A DNA stretch of 64,000 bases, taken from contig CANMIX010000004.1 of NCBI GenBank assembly GCA_947497985.1, forward strand, positions 1 to 64,000, given 5' to 3'. How positions within the stretch are numbered: the first letter of the stretch is position 1; every line of letters starts with the position of its first letter. The notes beneath the pieces were generated by a model. That model was not told the origin of the DNA. It worked only from the letters and a program-made list of their open reading frames with translations, and ran no database searches. Both the position numbers and the translations under genes were made by a program. The stretch is from an uncultured Paracoccaceae bacterium. GTDB lineage: Bacteria; Pseudomonadota; Alphaproteobacteria; Rhodobacterales; Rhodobacteraceae. Below, piece by piece: positions 8,120 through 16,550 of this stretch.

Positions 8120-10531
8120 TCATGACGCCTTTTGCACAGGTGATCGTGGCGCAGCACCGCCATTGGCAGAACCCCGCTCGTGAAGCGCGAATTTACCAAC
8201 AGAACTGCTGAGGTTCTCTGACAGATGGGAAATTGAGTGGGCCGCATCCGCCAGATTGTCAGCGTCACGCGCGCTGCTTTGCGCCTGACCTTCCAAGTTT
8301 CGAGCCGATTGCACGCTGGCGGCCAGGGATTGTGCGTTGTGTTCCGCGTTGGATTTTACTGAACCTGCCTGATCGCGCACCTGTTGAATGGCTTCGGCGA
8401 CCGTCGCCGCCTGTTGCGATGCACTTTCGATACGCGAAGAGGTGAGATGCGTGGCTTGGCGTTGCGAATTCACCGCTTTGGTAATGCCTGCAACAGAGGC
8501 GTGAATGCCAGACATCAGCTCGGTGACCTGGGTGATGACCGATGTGGCGCTGTCGGACTGGCTGCGCATCTTTCCGATGGTGTTTTTGATTTCCTCAGCC
8601 GCGTTATCGGTTTCTTGAGCGAGGCCACGCAATTCAGAAGCCACCAAAGAGAAACCTTTGCCTGCTTCGCCCGCGCGCGACGCCTCAAACGATGCATTCA
8701 TGGCCAACATGTTGGACTGCATGGTGATTTTCTTGACCAGATCGACGACCGCTTCGATTTCTTCCATGGCCTGCGACAGCGCCTGCATGGTGGTGACCGC
8801 TTCACCTGATAACTGATTGGCCTCATGCGTGACGGCGCTGGTGGCGTCCGCGTTCTACGAGATCTGCTGTACAGATTGCATCAAGCCGCTGATCGCGTCA
8901 GAGACGGCCGAGACCTCACCAGACATTCCGTCGGCGCTTTGGGTGATGCGGGTGACCTGTCCCAGGATTTGGTCAGCCGTCTCGCGGTTGTTTTGCGCCG
9001 AGGTCGCCACGGTGGCGGCGGTTTGGCTCATTTCGGATGACAACTGCTTGGTTGCGGTGGCCTCAAGGCGGAACCGGTGGGAGATTTCCTCCAACCCGTT
9101 TGAGGAGCGTTGCATCTGTAATGCGTGCCCCTGGATGCCAGAGACCAGATGATGCACCTGGGCGATGAATGGGTTGAACAGCGCGGCCAGCTCTGCCGCC
9201 TCGTCACCGGTGGTCTCATCCAGACGGCGGCTTAGATCGACGCCGTTCTTTGTCATGGCCTGCAGTTGCGATTGCAACACGCCGGTGCCAAGAGAGGCCC
9301 CGTGTTCGGTGGCATTGAGGCCTTCGATTTCGTCCTTTAGGGGAACTCGGATGCCGATGGTCATATCGAGGATTTTAAAGAAGACAAAACTGGTGCCAAA
9401 AGCCCAGGAAAACGTCACCGTAACGCCTTCTATCTGCACGACGGCCTGGGCCCAGGGCGTGGGTGCTGCCAGCTTGTCGGGCAGAGCAAAGAAGGCCAGC
9501 ATGATTGTGCCAAGCGCGCCGCAGACCCCATGGACCGAGACCGCACCCACCACATCGTCCAGTTTCAGGACGCGTTCGATGACCCATTCCGACAGCACAA
9601 CACACAGGCCCGCGCTCAACCCGATGATCACGGCGCCTTGAACCGTTACAACATCGCAGCCTGCGGTAATGGCAACCAAGCCGCCAAGGCTGCCGTTGAT
9701 GGGGCGGTTGGGGGTGTGCAACGTGTCAAAGATCCGACCGGAAAACAGCCCCGCGACCCCGCCAAAACAGGCCGCAAGGATTGTGTTGAGGATGATATGG
9801 GCGAATGCTGGATCTGCTGTCGTGGTGGAGCCGCCGTTAAAGCCGATCCAGCCCACCCAGAGGATAATCGCACCCACTGTCGCAAGCACGTAACTGTGTC
9901 CCTGCAGCGTGTTGGGGCTGCCGTCTTGAGCAAATTTACCGTGGCGGGCGCCTAGGACAATAATGCCCGCCAGCGCCACCCAAGCACCAACCGAGTGGAC
10001 AACGGTGGAGCCCGCAAAATCGATAAAGCCTCGGTCCGCGAGAAAGGCGGCATTGTCTCCATTCAGAAGATTGCCCCAGGACCAGTGGCCGCTGACCGGG
10101 TAGACCAGAACCACCACAAAAATTGCTGCCAGAAAATAGGCGGAGAATTTCATCCGTTCGGCCACCGCGCCGGACAGGATAGTGGCGGCGGTGCCCGCAA
10201 AGACCGCCTGAAACACAAAGAAAGTGTATTGCCAGTCGTCCGCCTGCGCAAAGGCAAAGGTATCTGTGCCGATTAATCCGGACCATGAGGTCCCGAACAT
10301 CAAGCCAAAGCCAAGCAAATAGAAAGCGCTGACCGAGACAACGAAGTCGATGATGTTCTTTTGGGCCACGTTGATGGAGTTTTTTGAACGTGCCATGCCA
10401 GCTTCAAGCAACAAAAATCCGGCTTGCATCATGAGTACCAGAGCAGCTGCAATCATGGTCCACATGTGGTTGGCGGAAATTTGTAAGTGGTCGACAGAAA
10501 CGTGCAGAGTTTGGAGGGTAACGTCTTGCAT
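8120..10531 (-). pseudogene. Amt ammonium transporter-chemoreceptor fusion, interrupted by TAG
   Basis: A single reading frame of 804 codons joins an ammonium transporter to a methyl-accepting chemotaxis signalling domain, broken only by TAG at 8855-8857 (codon 559). Downstream of the stop the same frame continues NADATSAVTHEANQLSGEAV and reaches the chemoreceptor hairpin (ITMQSNMLAMNASFEASRAG, then EAGKGFSLVASE) at about codons 605-640. Upstream, a helical linker begins after the transporter near codon 410. One C-to-T change of a CAG (Gln) codon would produce this stop. If real, the receptor loses its CheA-binding tip; if an error or suppressed, the gene encodes an 803-residue ammonium chemoreceptor. 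Confidence 0.8.
8855..10531 (-). CDS. ammonium transporter domain, predicted truncated product
   Basis: Residues up to about 400 are an Amt/MEP/Rh channel with some 11 membrane helices. The twin pore histidines are present: H179 (TVVHSVGAWVAL, E. coli AmtB H168) and H334 (SVHGVCGALGT, AmtB H318). The signature FQAVFAGTAATILSGAVAER is also intact, so the pore looks functional. About 150 residues of coiled coil follow before the TAG. An in-frame ATG at 10582 lacks a ribosome site; the ATG at 10531 (MQDVTLQ) follows GTGGAAAAC and is chosen. No glnK neighbour is present, unlike a standard amtB operon, consistent with a sensing rather than uptake role. Confidence 0.85.
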   Translation of the reverse strand: MQDVTLQTLHVSVDHLQISANHMWTMIAAALVLMMQAGFLLLEAGMARSKNSINVAQKNIIDFVVSVSAFYLLGFGLMFGTSWSGLIGTDTFAFAQADDWQYTFFVFQAVFAGTAATILSGAVAERMKFSAYFLAAIFVVVLVYPVSGHWSWGNLLNGDNAAFLADRGFIDFAGSTVVHSVGAWVALAGIIVLGARHGKFAQDGSPNTLQGHSYVLATVGAIILWVGWIGFNGGSTTTADPAFAHIILNTILAACFGGVAGLFSGRIFDTLHTPNRPINGSLGGLVAITAGCDVVTVQGAVIIGLSAGLCVVLSEWVIERVLKLDDVVGAVSVHGVCGALGTIMLAFFALPDKLAAPTPWAQAVVQIEGVTVTFSWAFGTSFVFFKILDMTIGIRVPLKDEIEGLNATEHGASLGTGVLQSQLQAMTKNGVDLSRRLDETTGDEAAELAALFNPFIAQVHHLVSGIQGHALQMQRSSNGLEEISHRFRLEATATKQLSSEMSQTAATVATSAQNNRETADQILGQVTRITQSADGMSGEVSAVSDAISGLMQSVQQIS

Positions 10532-10900
10532 TGGTTTTCCACGCAGTTTTCGAGAATACGAAACTGAGGTACAATCGGCCATTTAATGGAAAGTTTATTT
10601 GAAGGGTGAATTTGTCGAATTTGTGAGGTGAACGGTCGTATTTGTATGATTATTATTCAGTTTCATTACCGGCGCCCAAGAACTCCGTTCAAAGGCGTCG
10701 ATGAGATTGGGCTGTAAGCGACTATTGCCTTTCGAAATTCAAAATATTGATATTGTCGGATGTCGCGGGACCGGGCTTGCTGCTCCCGACGTTGATCACA
10801 AAACGCAACCGGCGCCGCGCGTCAGCGCGGCGCCGGGCCCAAGTCTGGTGGAACGCCTGAAAGGCGGTTCATAAGGACGCGGGAGTGCGCGCCCCTTCGT
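10532..10900. other. intergenic region, Amt-receptor promoter and pgk end
   Basis: No supported gene. It must hold the promoter of the Amt-chemoreceptor gene; I see no convincing sigma-54 (GG-N10-GC) element. At the other end it contains the pgk terminator hairpin. Confidence 0.5.
10801..10836 (-). terminator. hairpin downstream of pgk, probable terminator
   Basis: CCGGCGCCGCGC and GCGCGGCGCCGG pair perfectly over 12 bp around GTCA (10809-10836). On the minus strand the hairpin is followed by TTGCGTTTTG, a modest T tract, about 65 bases after the pgk stop. Confidence 0.55.
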
Positions 10901-12079
10901 TTATTGTTCCAGCGCGGCAACGCCGGGCAGGGTTTTGCCTTCCATCCATTCTAGGAACGCGCCGCCTGCGGTGGAGATATAGGTAAAGCTGTCGGCCGCG
11001 CCAGCTTGGTTCAGGGCTGCAACCGTGTCACCGCCACCCGCGACCGAGATCAACGACCCAGCTTTGGTCAATTCCGCCGCTTTCGATGCTGCTGCATTGG
11101 TGGCCATGTCAAACGGCGTGATTTCAAACGCGCCCATCGGACCGTTCCAGATCAGGGTTTTGGAGTTCTCCAGCACCTCGGCCACGGCCTCGACCGTTGC
11201 GGGGCCTGCATCCAGGATCATCGCATCCGCCGGGCAGGCGTCTGCTGCGACGGTTTCATTGTCAGCATTGGCTTTGAATTCGCGTGCCACAACCACATCG
11301 GTGGGCAGGACGATGGTGCAGCCTTCGGCCTTGGCTTTTTCCAGGATCTCAACCGCAGTGTCGGTCATATCGTGTTCACACAGCGATTTGCCCACGTCGA
11401 TGCCTTGGGCTGCAAGGAACGTATTTGCCATGCCGCCGCCAATCACCAGATTGTCGACCTTTGCCACCAGATTGCCCAGCAGCTCCAGTTTGGTTGATAC
11501 TTTGGCACCACCCACAACGGCCGTCACCGGGCGTGTCGGTTGACCCAGCGCGCTTTCCAGTGCGGTCAGTTCAGCCTGCATCAAACGGCCAGCGCAATTG
11601 GGCAGCAGTTTTGCCACCCCTTCGGTGGAGGCATGGGCGCGGTGGGCGGCTGAGAATGCATCGTTGCAATAGATGTCCCCCAACGTGGCCAGAAACCCTG
11701 CCATTTTAGGATCATTGGCTTCTTCCATCGGTGTGAACCGCGTGTTTTCCACCAGTACAACGGCGTCCGCGGGCAGGGCGTCGATCGCCTCGCGGCTGGG
11801 TGTCTCGATAAAAGTGACCGATGTGCCAAAGGCCGCTTCCAAAGCGGGCACCAGTGGCTTCAGGGACATCTCTGGCACCGGCTGACCTTTGGGACGGCCG
11901 AAATGCGCCAGCATGATGGGGGATCCGCCATTGGACAGAATATCGGCAATGGTCGGTGCGATACGTTGGATGCGGGTGTCGTCGGTCACACGGCCGCCTT
12001 CGACAGGGACGTTAATGTCGACACGCACCAACACGCGTTTTCCGTTCAGATCCATGTCGTCCAGTGAATTCCAGCCCAT
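10901..12079 (-). CDS. pgk: phosphoglycerate kinase
   Basis: Cytosolic glycolytic and gluconeogenic enzyme interconverting 1,3-bisphosphoglycerate plus ADP and 3-phosphoglycerate plus ATP. The 392-residue product has the N-terminal signature [20 protein letters not shown], the substrate-binding HFGRPKG, the lysine motif [21 protein letters not shown] and the C-terminal nucleotide motif GGGDTVAAL. Length is typical. The frame extends two codons upstream with TTG, but the ATG at 12079 lies 6 bases after AGGAG, so it is chosen. It is divergent from a cyclophilin gene; gap and tkt are 42-50 kb away and not linked. Confidence 0.96.
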   Translation of the reverse strand: MGWNSLDDMDLNGKRVLVRVDINVPVEGGRVTDDTRIQRIAPTIADILSNGGSPIMLAHFGRPKGQPVPEMSLKPLVPALEAAFGTSVTFIETPSREAIDALPADAVVLVENTRFTPMEEANDPKMAGFLATLGDIYCNDAFSAAHRAHASTEGVAKLLPNCAGRLMQAELTALESALGQPTRPVTAVVGGAKVSTKLELLGNLVAKVDNLVIGGGMANTFLAAQGIDVGKSLCEHDMTDTAVEILEKAKAEGCTIVLPTDVVVAREFKANADNETVAADACPADAMILDAGPATVEAVAEVLENSKTLIWNGPMGAFEITPFDMATNAAASKAAELTKAGSLISVAGGGDTVAALNQAGAADSFTYISTAGGAFLEWMEGKTLPGVAALEQ

Positions 12080-12234
12080 GCCCAACTCCTTTGGTTAAAT
12101 CGGCAGTCATATCTAACGAGGCCTGTTTCGGGTCTTTTTGGCCGTCCGTCAATGCTTGGCGCATTGCTCCCTTGGCTTTCCTGTTCCAGCACCTTAACAA
12201 TCGCTTCCAATTCTATTGTATTGAGGAGGGCCAG

Positions 12235-12741
12235 ATGGCCGAGATCAAGGATCCCGAAAACACAATCATCGTAGAGCTGAAAGACGGCAATGTGGTGATC
12301 GAACTCCTGCCTGACGTGGCTCCCAAGCACGCAGAGCGTATGAAAGAACTGGCGCGCGGCGGGGAATACGACAACGTTTGTTTCCACCGTGTGATCGACG
12401 GTTTCATGGCGCAGACCGGCGATGTGGCCAATGGCGACATGGAAGACGGGTTCAACCTGCGCATGGCCGGCACCGGTGGCTCCAGCATGCCCGATCTGCC
12501 TGCGGAATTCTCCAAACTGCCACATGACCGTGGCACGTTGGGTGCGGCACGTTCGGCAAACCCGGATTCTGCCAACTCGCAGTTCTTCATCAACTTCAAA
12601 GACAACCACTTCCTGAACGGTCAATACACCGTTTATGGCCGTGTCATCGAAGGCATGGAGCATGTGGATGCGATCACCAAAGGTGAGCCGCCTGCAAACC
12701 CCGACCGTATGATCAGCGTCAAGGTGGCCGCAGATGCGTAA
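12235..12741 (+). CDS. cytosolic cyclophilin-type peptidyl-prolyl isomerase
   Basis: Accelerates cis-trans isomerisation of Xaa-Pro bonds. The 168-residue product is a single cyclophilin domain with the catalytic motif FHRVIDGFMAQTGDV, GTGGSSMPDLPAEF and SANSQFFINF. There is no signal peptide, so it should be cytosolic. The ATG at 12235 follows GAGGAGG. Its last 8 bases overlap the start of a second, exported cyclophilin gene that is clearly a paralogue, so the two arose by tandem duplication and are probably translated together. Confidence 0.93.
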   Translation: MAEIKDPENTIIVELKDGNVVIELLPDVAPKHAERMKELARGGEYDNVCFHRVIDGFMAQTGDVANGDMEDGFNLRMAGTGGSSMPDLPAEFSKLPHDRGTLGAARSANPDSANSQFFINFKDNHFLNGQYTVYGRVIEGMEHVDAITKGEPPANPDRMISVKVAADA

Positions 12742-13291
12742 GCTTGTTGCAGCGGCTGCGCTGGCAGCCTTGGGCGCAAGCCCGGCGCTGGCAACCGGTC
12801 TGACCATCGATGTGGCCGGTGAGGGCGCCAATGGCACCATCACCATCGACCTGTTCGAAGATGTGGCGCCCGGCCACGTTGAACAGATCGCAACCCTGGC
12901 CAGCGAAGGCAAATACGATGGCGTGGTGTTTCACCGCGTGATTGATGGCTTCATGGCGCAGACAGGTGATGTGCAATTCGGCAAGATCGGCGAAGACCTG
13001 CGCCGTGCTGGCACCGGCGGTTCTGACCGTCCGGATCTGCCGGCCGAATTCTCGGATCTGCCCTTTGATCGTGGTGTGGTCGGCATGGCCCGGTCGCAGA
13101 ACCCAAACAGCGCCAACTCGCAGTTCTTCATCATGTTTGACGCGGGCTACTTCCTGAACGGTCAATACACCGTTGTGGGCAAAGTGACCGGTGGCATGGA
13201 TGTTGTGGATGCGATCAAGCTGGGCAAAGGCCCCAATGGCGCCGTGATCGGTCAACCGGATCAGATGTCCAAGGTTTCTGTCACCGACTGA
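12734..13291 (+). CDS. exported cyclophilin-type peptidyl-prolyl isomerase
   Basis: Periplasmic counterpart of the preceding gene. The 185-residue product starts with a Sec signal peptide (MRKLVAAAALAALGASPALA, cleavage after ALA), then a cyclophilin domain with VFHRVIDGFMAQTGDV and SANSQFFIMF. ATGCGTAA is shared between its start and the stop of the cytosolic paralogue. The pair gives one proline isomerase to each compartment from one transcript. Confidence 0.92.
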   Translation: MRKLVAAAALAALGASPALATGLTIDVAGEGANGTITIDLFEDVAPGHVEQIATLASEGKYDGVVFHRVIDGFMAQTGDVQFGKIGEDLRRAGTGGSDRPDLPAEFSDLPFDRGVVGMARSQNPNSANSQFFIMFDAGYFLNGQYTVVGKVTGGMDVVDAIKLGKGPNGAVIGQPDQMSKVSVTD

Positions 13292-13316
13292 TCCAATCCT
13301 AAATTGGAAAATCCAG

Positions 13317-13343
13317 AAAAGCGCGATTTCGGTCGCGCTTTTT
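13317..13343 (+). terminator. intrinsic terminator of the cyclophilin pair
   Basis: AAAAGCGCGA-TTTCGG-TCGCGCTTTT, a 10-bp stem followed by further T, 26 bases after the stop. Confidence 0.85.
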
Positions 13344-13400
13344 GATTTTTGGACCACAACGCCCGTTAATACGCCAACGTAAGTTCAAATCATGGTGATG

Positions 13401-13410
13401 CACCTAGGTG
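13401..13410. promoter_or_regulatory. CACCTAGGTG palindrome, candidate operator
   Basis: A perfect 10-bp palindrome about 115 bases before the VPLPA-CTERM gene, in the only intergenic space available for that gene's promoter. No regulator family is assigned. Confidence 0.25.
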
Positions 13411-13524
13411 AACCCCTTTTAGATGAACCGCTGCTTTTATAAAATGTGACATAAATTAGTTGTAAATTTCTGGCATTCTCGACGTGCCTCGGCTCAATTA
13501 ACTTATTTCACTGCAAGGGTTTGA

Positions 13525-14880
13525 ATGATGTCTGTGTATTTTAAGGCCAGCACGGCGGTAACGCTGATCATGCTGTCTGCTCCAGCTTTCGCGCAATGCC
13601 TGCCAACGGTGCCCGATGATGGTGATCTTGTCACCTGTACTGGGATCGACACAGATGGTTTGAGCCAGGAGTTTCTGGGCACAGGCAACCTGGATGACGT
13701 GAATGTTGTTGTGAACCCAGGCGCGCTTGTCAGCAATCTTAGCAGCGGTGAACACACGATCGAATTGGACGATGACGCGGTTGTTGAAATTAACGCTGGC
13801 GGCACCGTTCTTGGCCTGTTGGGCCAAGATGCCATTCATCTGGACAATGACGGCCAGGTCTTCAACAACCACTTTATCTCCGCTGATGATGACGCCATTC
13901 AGGGAGACGATGGGCTTTTGGTCGACAACCGTGGCTGGATACAGGCCATCGACGAGGGGATCAACGCCGAGGACGACGCTGAGGTGATCAACCGTGCGGG
14001 CGCGTCCATCATTGCCGGTGACGACGCGGTGAAAGTCGGGCGTCGCGCCACCATCTTTAACGAGGGTTTCCTGCAGAACACCGGCGCCGACGCGGACGAT
14101 CCACAAGATGCCGTTGATCTCGATTCCGGCACTGTCATCAATCAGGGTGGCCTGATTTTCTCCAATCTCGGCGATGGTATCGATTTTGATGCGGTAGAGC
14201 TGGACGGCGATGATGATGTGGCCGAGGTCAGCTTTGTCCAGAACCGGGGCAATGGGATCATCCAAGGCCAGATCGGGATTGAGACCGATGCGGCCAATAC
14301 GTCGTCGCAGTTTGTTACACTGCACGATACGTCGTCCTTGCTCGGCCATTCCGGGGTGGCCGCCAATTTGGGTGACGGTGAGGATCTGGTGCAGCTCAAT
14401 GACAGCGCGCAGATCTTTGGTGATGTGTTCCTTGGCGACATGAACGACATTTTTGAGGTACGTTCCGCGGATGTTGTGCTGGACGGCGATGTGTATTTTG
14501 GCGAAGGCGACAACACATTGGCGCTGTTGGGCGACGGGGTGAATATCTTTAGCGGGGATTGGTTCCAGACCAATAGCGCGACCTTTGTTGGTGGCAGCGG
14601 TCTGGACACGCTAAGCTTTTTGGACACTGATCCGTTCACCTCGGACGATTTCGCCGCGCTGTTTGAAGTCAATTTCACCTCGGACGACCGGTTCTCGCTG
14701 GACGCGGGGTTTGGCGCCTTGGTCTTCTTTGAACAATTCGACAATCTTTTGCTGAGCGATGGCACCTTTGCTTTCAGTGATTTCGCAGCCATTGCCCCGG
14801 TGCCGCTGCCTGCAGGTGGCCTGCTGTTGCTGGGTGGCTTGGGTGGTTTGACGGTTTTGCGTCGCCGCCGTCGGTCTTAA
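13525..14880 (+). CDS. VPLPA-CTERM sorting-domain surface protein
   Basis: Exported protein of 451 residues. A Sec signal peptide (about 1-24, ending SAPAFA) is followed by a long Asp/Gly-rich repetitive region with repeated N-x-G, DDAI/DDAV and V-x-NxG elements at roughly 20-residue spacing, suggestive of a right-handed beta-helix like passenger domains. The C-terminus is a classical exosortase signal: VPLPAGG, a hydrophobic helix and an Arg-rich tail (RRRRRS). VPLPA-CTERM proteins are processed by a dedicated exosortase (XrtD type), which is not in this window. Function is unknown; export and surface attachment are inferred. Two adjacent ATGs (13525, 13528) follow AAGGG. Confidence 0.85.
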   Translation: MMSVYFKASTAVTLIMLSAPAFAQCLPTVPDDGDLVTCTGIDTDGLSQEFLGTGNLDDVNVVVNPGALVSNLSSGEHTIELDDDAVVEINAGGTVLGLLGQDAIHLDNDGQVFNNHFISADDDAIQGDDGLLVDNRGWIQAIDEGINAEDDAEVINRAGASIIAGDDAVKVGRRATIFNEGFLQNTGADADDPQDAVDLDSGTVINQGGLIFSNLGDGIDFDAVELDGDDDVAEVSFVQNRGNGIIQGQIGIETDAANTSSQFVTLHDTSSLLGHSGVAANLGDGEDLVQLNDSAQIFGDVFLGDMNDIFEVRSADVVLDGDVYFGEGDNTLALLGDGVNIFSGDWFQTNSATFVGGSGLDTLSFLDTDPFTSDDFAALFEVNFTSDDRFSLDAGFGALVFFEQFDNLLLSDGTFAFSDFAAIAPVPLPAGGLLLLGGLGGLTVLRRRRRS

Positions 14881-14923
14881 AGGCCGGGTTGATAGACCGA
14901 CCAAGTCGGTCGAAATTTCGAGC

Positions 14924-14955
14924 AACCGCGCGGGGGTTATCCGGCGCGGTTTTTT
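14924..14955 (+). terminator. intrinsic terminator after the VPLPA-CTERM gene
   Basis: AACCGCGC (14924-14931) and GCGCGGTT (14944-14951) form a stem followed by a T run. A second hairpin, GACCGAC-CAA-GTCGGTC at 14895-14911, lies just upstream. Confidence 0.75.
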
Positions 14956-15035
14956 CATATGCAGCCGCGTTTACAACTTGAGGCCCCGTCCGGTATGGCG
15001 GTAGCGTCGCCAAAGCGAAAAAAGGGTGGCGTGGT

Positions 15036-16487
15036 ATGGCTTATTTGGGGATCGATCTCGGCAGTTCTGGCCTGCGTGTCTTGCTGGTCCAAGCGGACGG
15101 TGCGGTGATTGGCACAGCCGAGCGGCCATATGCGTTCACGCACCCCCATGACGGCTGGTCCGAACAAGATCCACAAGACTGGATCGATGCATTGGAAGGT
15201 GCGGTGGCTGAGCTGCGCCAGGGCCATCCAGTGTTTCAAGATCTGCGCGGTGTCGCGGTTTCGGGCCATATGCATGGTGCGGTCTTGTTGGATGAAAATG
15301 CACAAGTGCTGCGCCCCTGTATCATGTGGAACGACAGCCGTTCTGCGGCAGAGGCTGCGATACTTGACCAAACCGACGGTGTTCGGGACCTGTCCGGCAA
15401 TATTGTATTTCCCGGTTTTACTGCGCCCAAATTGCGATGGGTCGAACACCATGAACCAGAGATTTTTGCCAAAGTGGCCAAGGTCCTTTTGCCGGCTGCT
15501 TTCATCAACCACTATCTGACCGGTGAGTATGTCTGTGACATGTCCGACGCCGCCGGAACATCGTGGCTGGATGTGGGCGCGCGAACTTGGTCGGATGATC
15601 TGTTGTCGGCCAGTGGCATGCGCCGGGAGCAGATGGCCGACGTCGTTGAGGGCTGTGCACCTGGTGCCCAAATGCGCGAGGATTTGCGCCAATCTTGGGG
15701 GCTGCGGGGCAGGGTTGTGGTCGCCGGTGGCGCAGGGGACAACGCGGCCGCTGCCTGCGGCATTGGGGCGATGGATGAAGGGCAGGGCTTTGTCTCTCTT
15801 GGAACGTCAGGCGTGTTGATGGCCGCGCGCGACGGCTATTATCCGGCGCCCGAGACAGCCTTGCACACGTTTTGCCATGCAGTGCCGGGGCGCTGGTACC
15901 AGATGGGGGTGATGTTGTCGGCGGCCAGCAGCCTCAGCTGGTTTGCCGGGATCTGTGGCAGCACATCTGCTGCGTTGACAGGGGAGTTTCCTGAAACGCT
16001 GCGTGACCCGTCCAGCGTGCAATTTTTGCCGTATCTGAGCGGTGAACGCACGCCACATAATGACGCCAGCATTCGCGGCGGCTTTGTTGGACTTGCGGCT
16101 GGCAGCACCCGCCAGGACATGACGCAGGCAATTCTGGAAGGCGTCGCCTTTGGACTGCGCGACAGTCTTGAGGCCTTGAAATCTACCGGAGCCACGCTTG
16201 ACCAGCTTGTGGCTGTTGGCGGTGGCGTGGCCTCGCCCTATTGGTTGCGGTTGATTGCAACCTGTTTGGATGTGCCACTAACACTCCCCGAAGGCGGGGC
16301 CTTTGGCGCTGCACTGGGGGCTGCGCGTCTGGCCATTGTGGCCGATACAGGCGCCACGCCTGAAGAGGTGATGACCTCACCAAAGGCGCGCGCGGTGATT
16401 GAACCCGATGGCGCGCAGTCGGCGCGCTATGACGCAGCTTACCATCAGTTTCGTGGGCTTTACCCGGCAGTTAAGGCACTGCAATGA
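15036..16487 (+). CDS. xylB: xylulokinase, FGGY family
   Basis: Phosphorylates D-xylulose to xylulose 5-phosphate, feeding the pentose phosphate pathway. The 483-residue product has the two ribonuclease-H-like ATPase domains of FGGY kinases: the N-terminal phosphate loop GIDLGSSGLRVLLVQADG, the sugar-site WNDSRS, the catalytic-base region AGDNAAAACGIG and the C-terminal GGGVASPYW. Other FGGY kinases share these features; overall length and the SGHMHGAVLLDE segment favour xylulokinase. An AAGGGTGG ribosome site precedes the ATG. It stands alone, without xylA or a sugar transporter. A weak AAAGGC/GCCTTT hairpin at 16513-16530 lies between it and the convergent RTX gene. Confidence 0.9.
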   Translation: MAYLGIDLGSSGLRVLLVQADGAVIGTAERPYAFTHPHDGWSEQDPQDWIDALEGAVAELRQGHPVFQDLRGVAVSGHMHGAVLLDENAQVLRPCIMWNDSRSAAEAAILDQTDGVRDLSGNIVFPGFTAPKLRWVEHHEPEIFAKVAKVLLPAAFINHYLTGEYVCDMSDAAGTSWLDVGARTWSDDLLSASGMRREQMADVVEGCAPGAQMREDLRQSWGLRGRVVVAGGAGDNAAAACGIGAMDEGQGFVSLGTSGVLMAARDGYYPAPETALHTFCHAVPGRWYQMGVMLSAASSLSWFAGICGSTSAALTGEFPETLRDPSSVQFLPYLSGERTPHNDASIRGGFVGLAAGSTRQDMTQAILEGVAFGLRDSLEALKSTGATLDQLVAVGGGVASPYWLRLIATCLDVPLTLPEGGAFGAALGAARLAIVADTGATPEEVMTSPKARAVIEPDGAQSARYDAAYHQFRGLYPAVKALQ

Positions 16488-16550
16488 AACGCCCATATCC
16501 GTGCCTGCCCACAAAGGCCCATGAGCCTTTGCGAGCAAAACAATCGGGTC

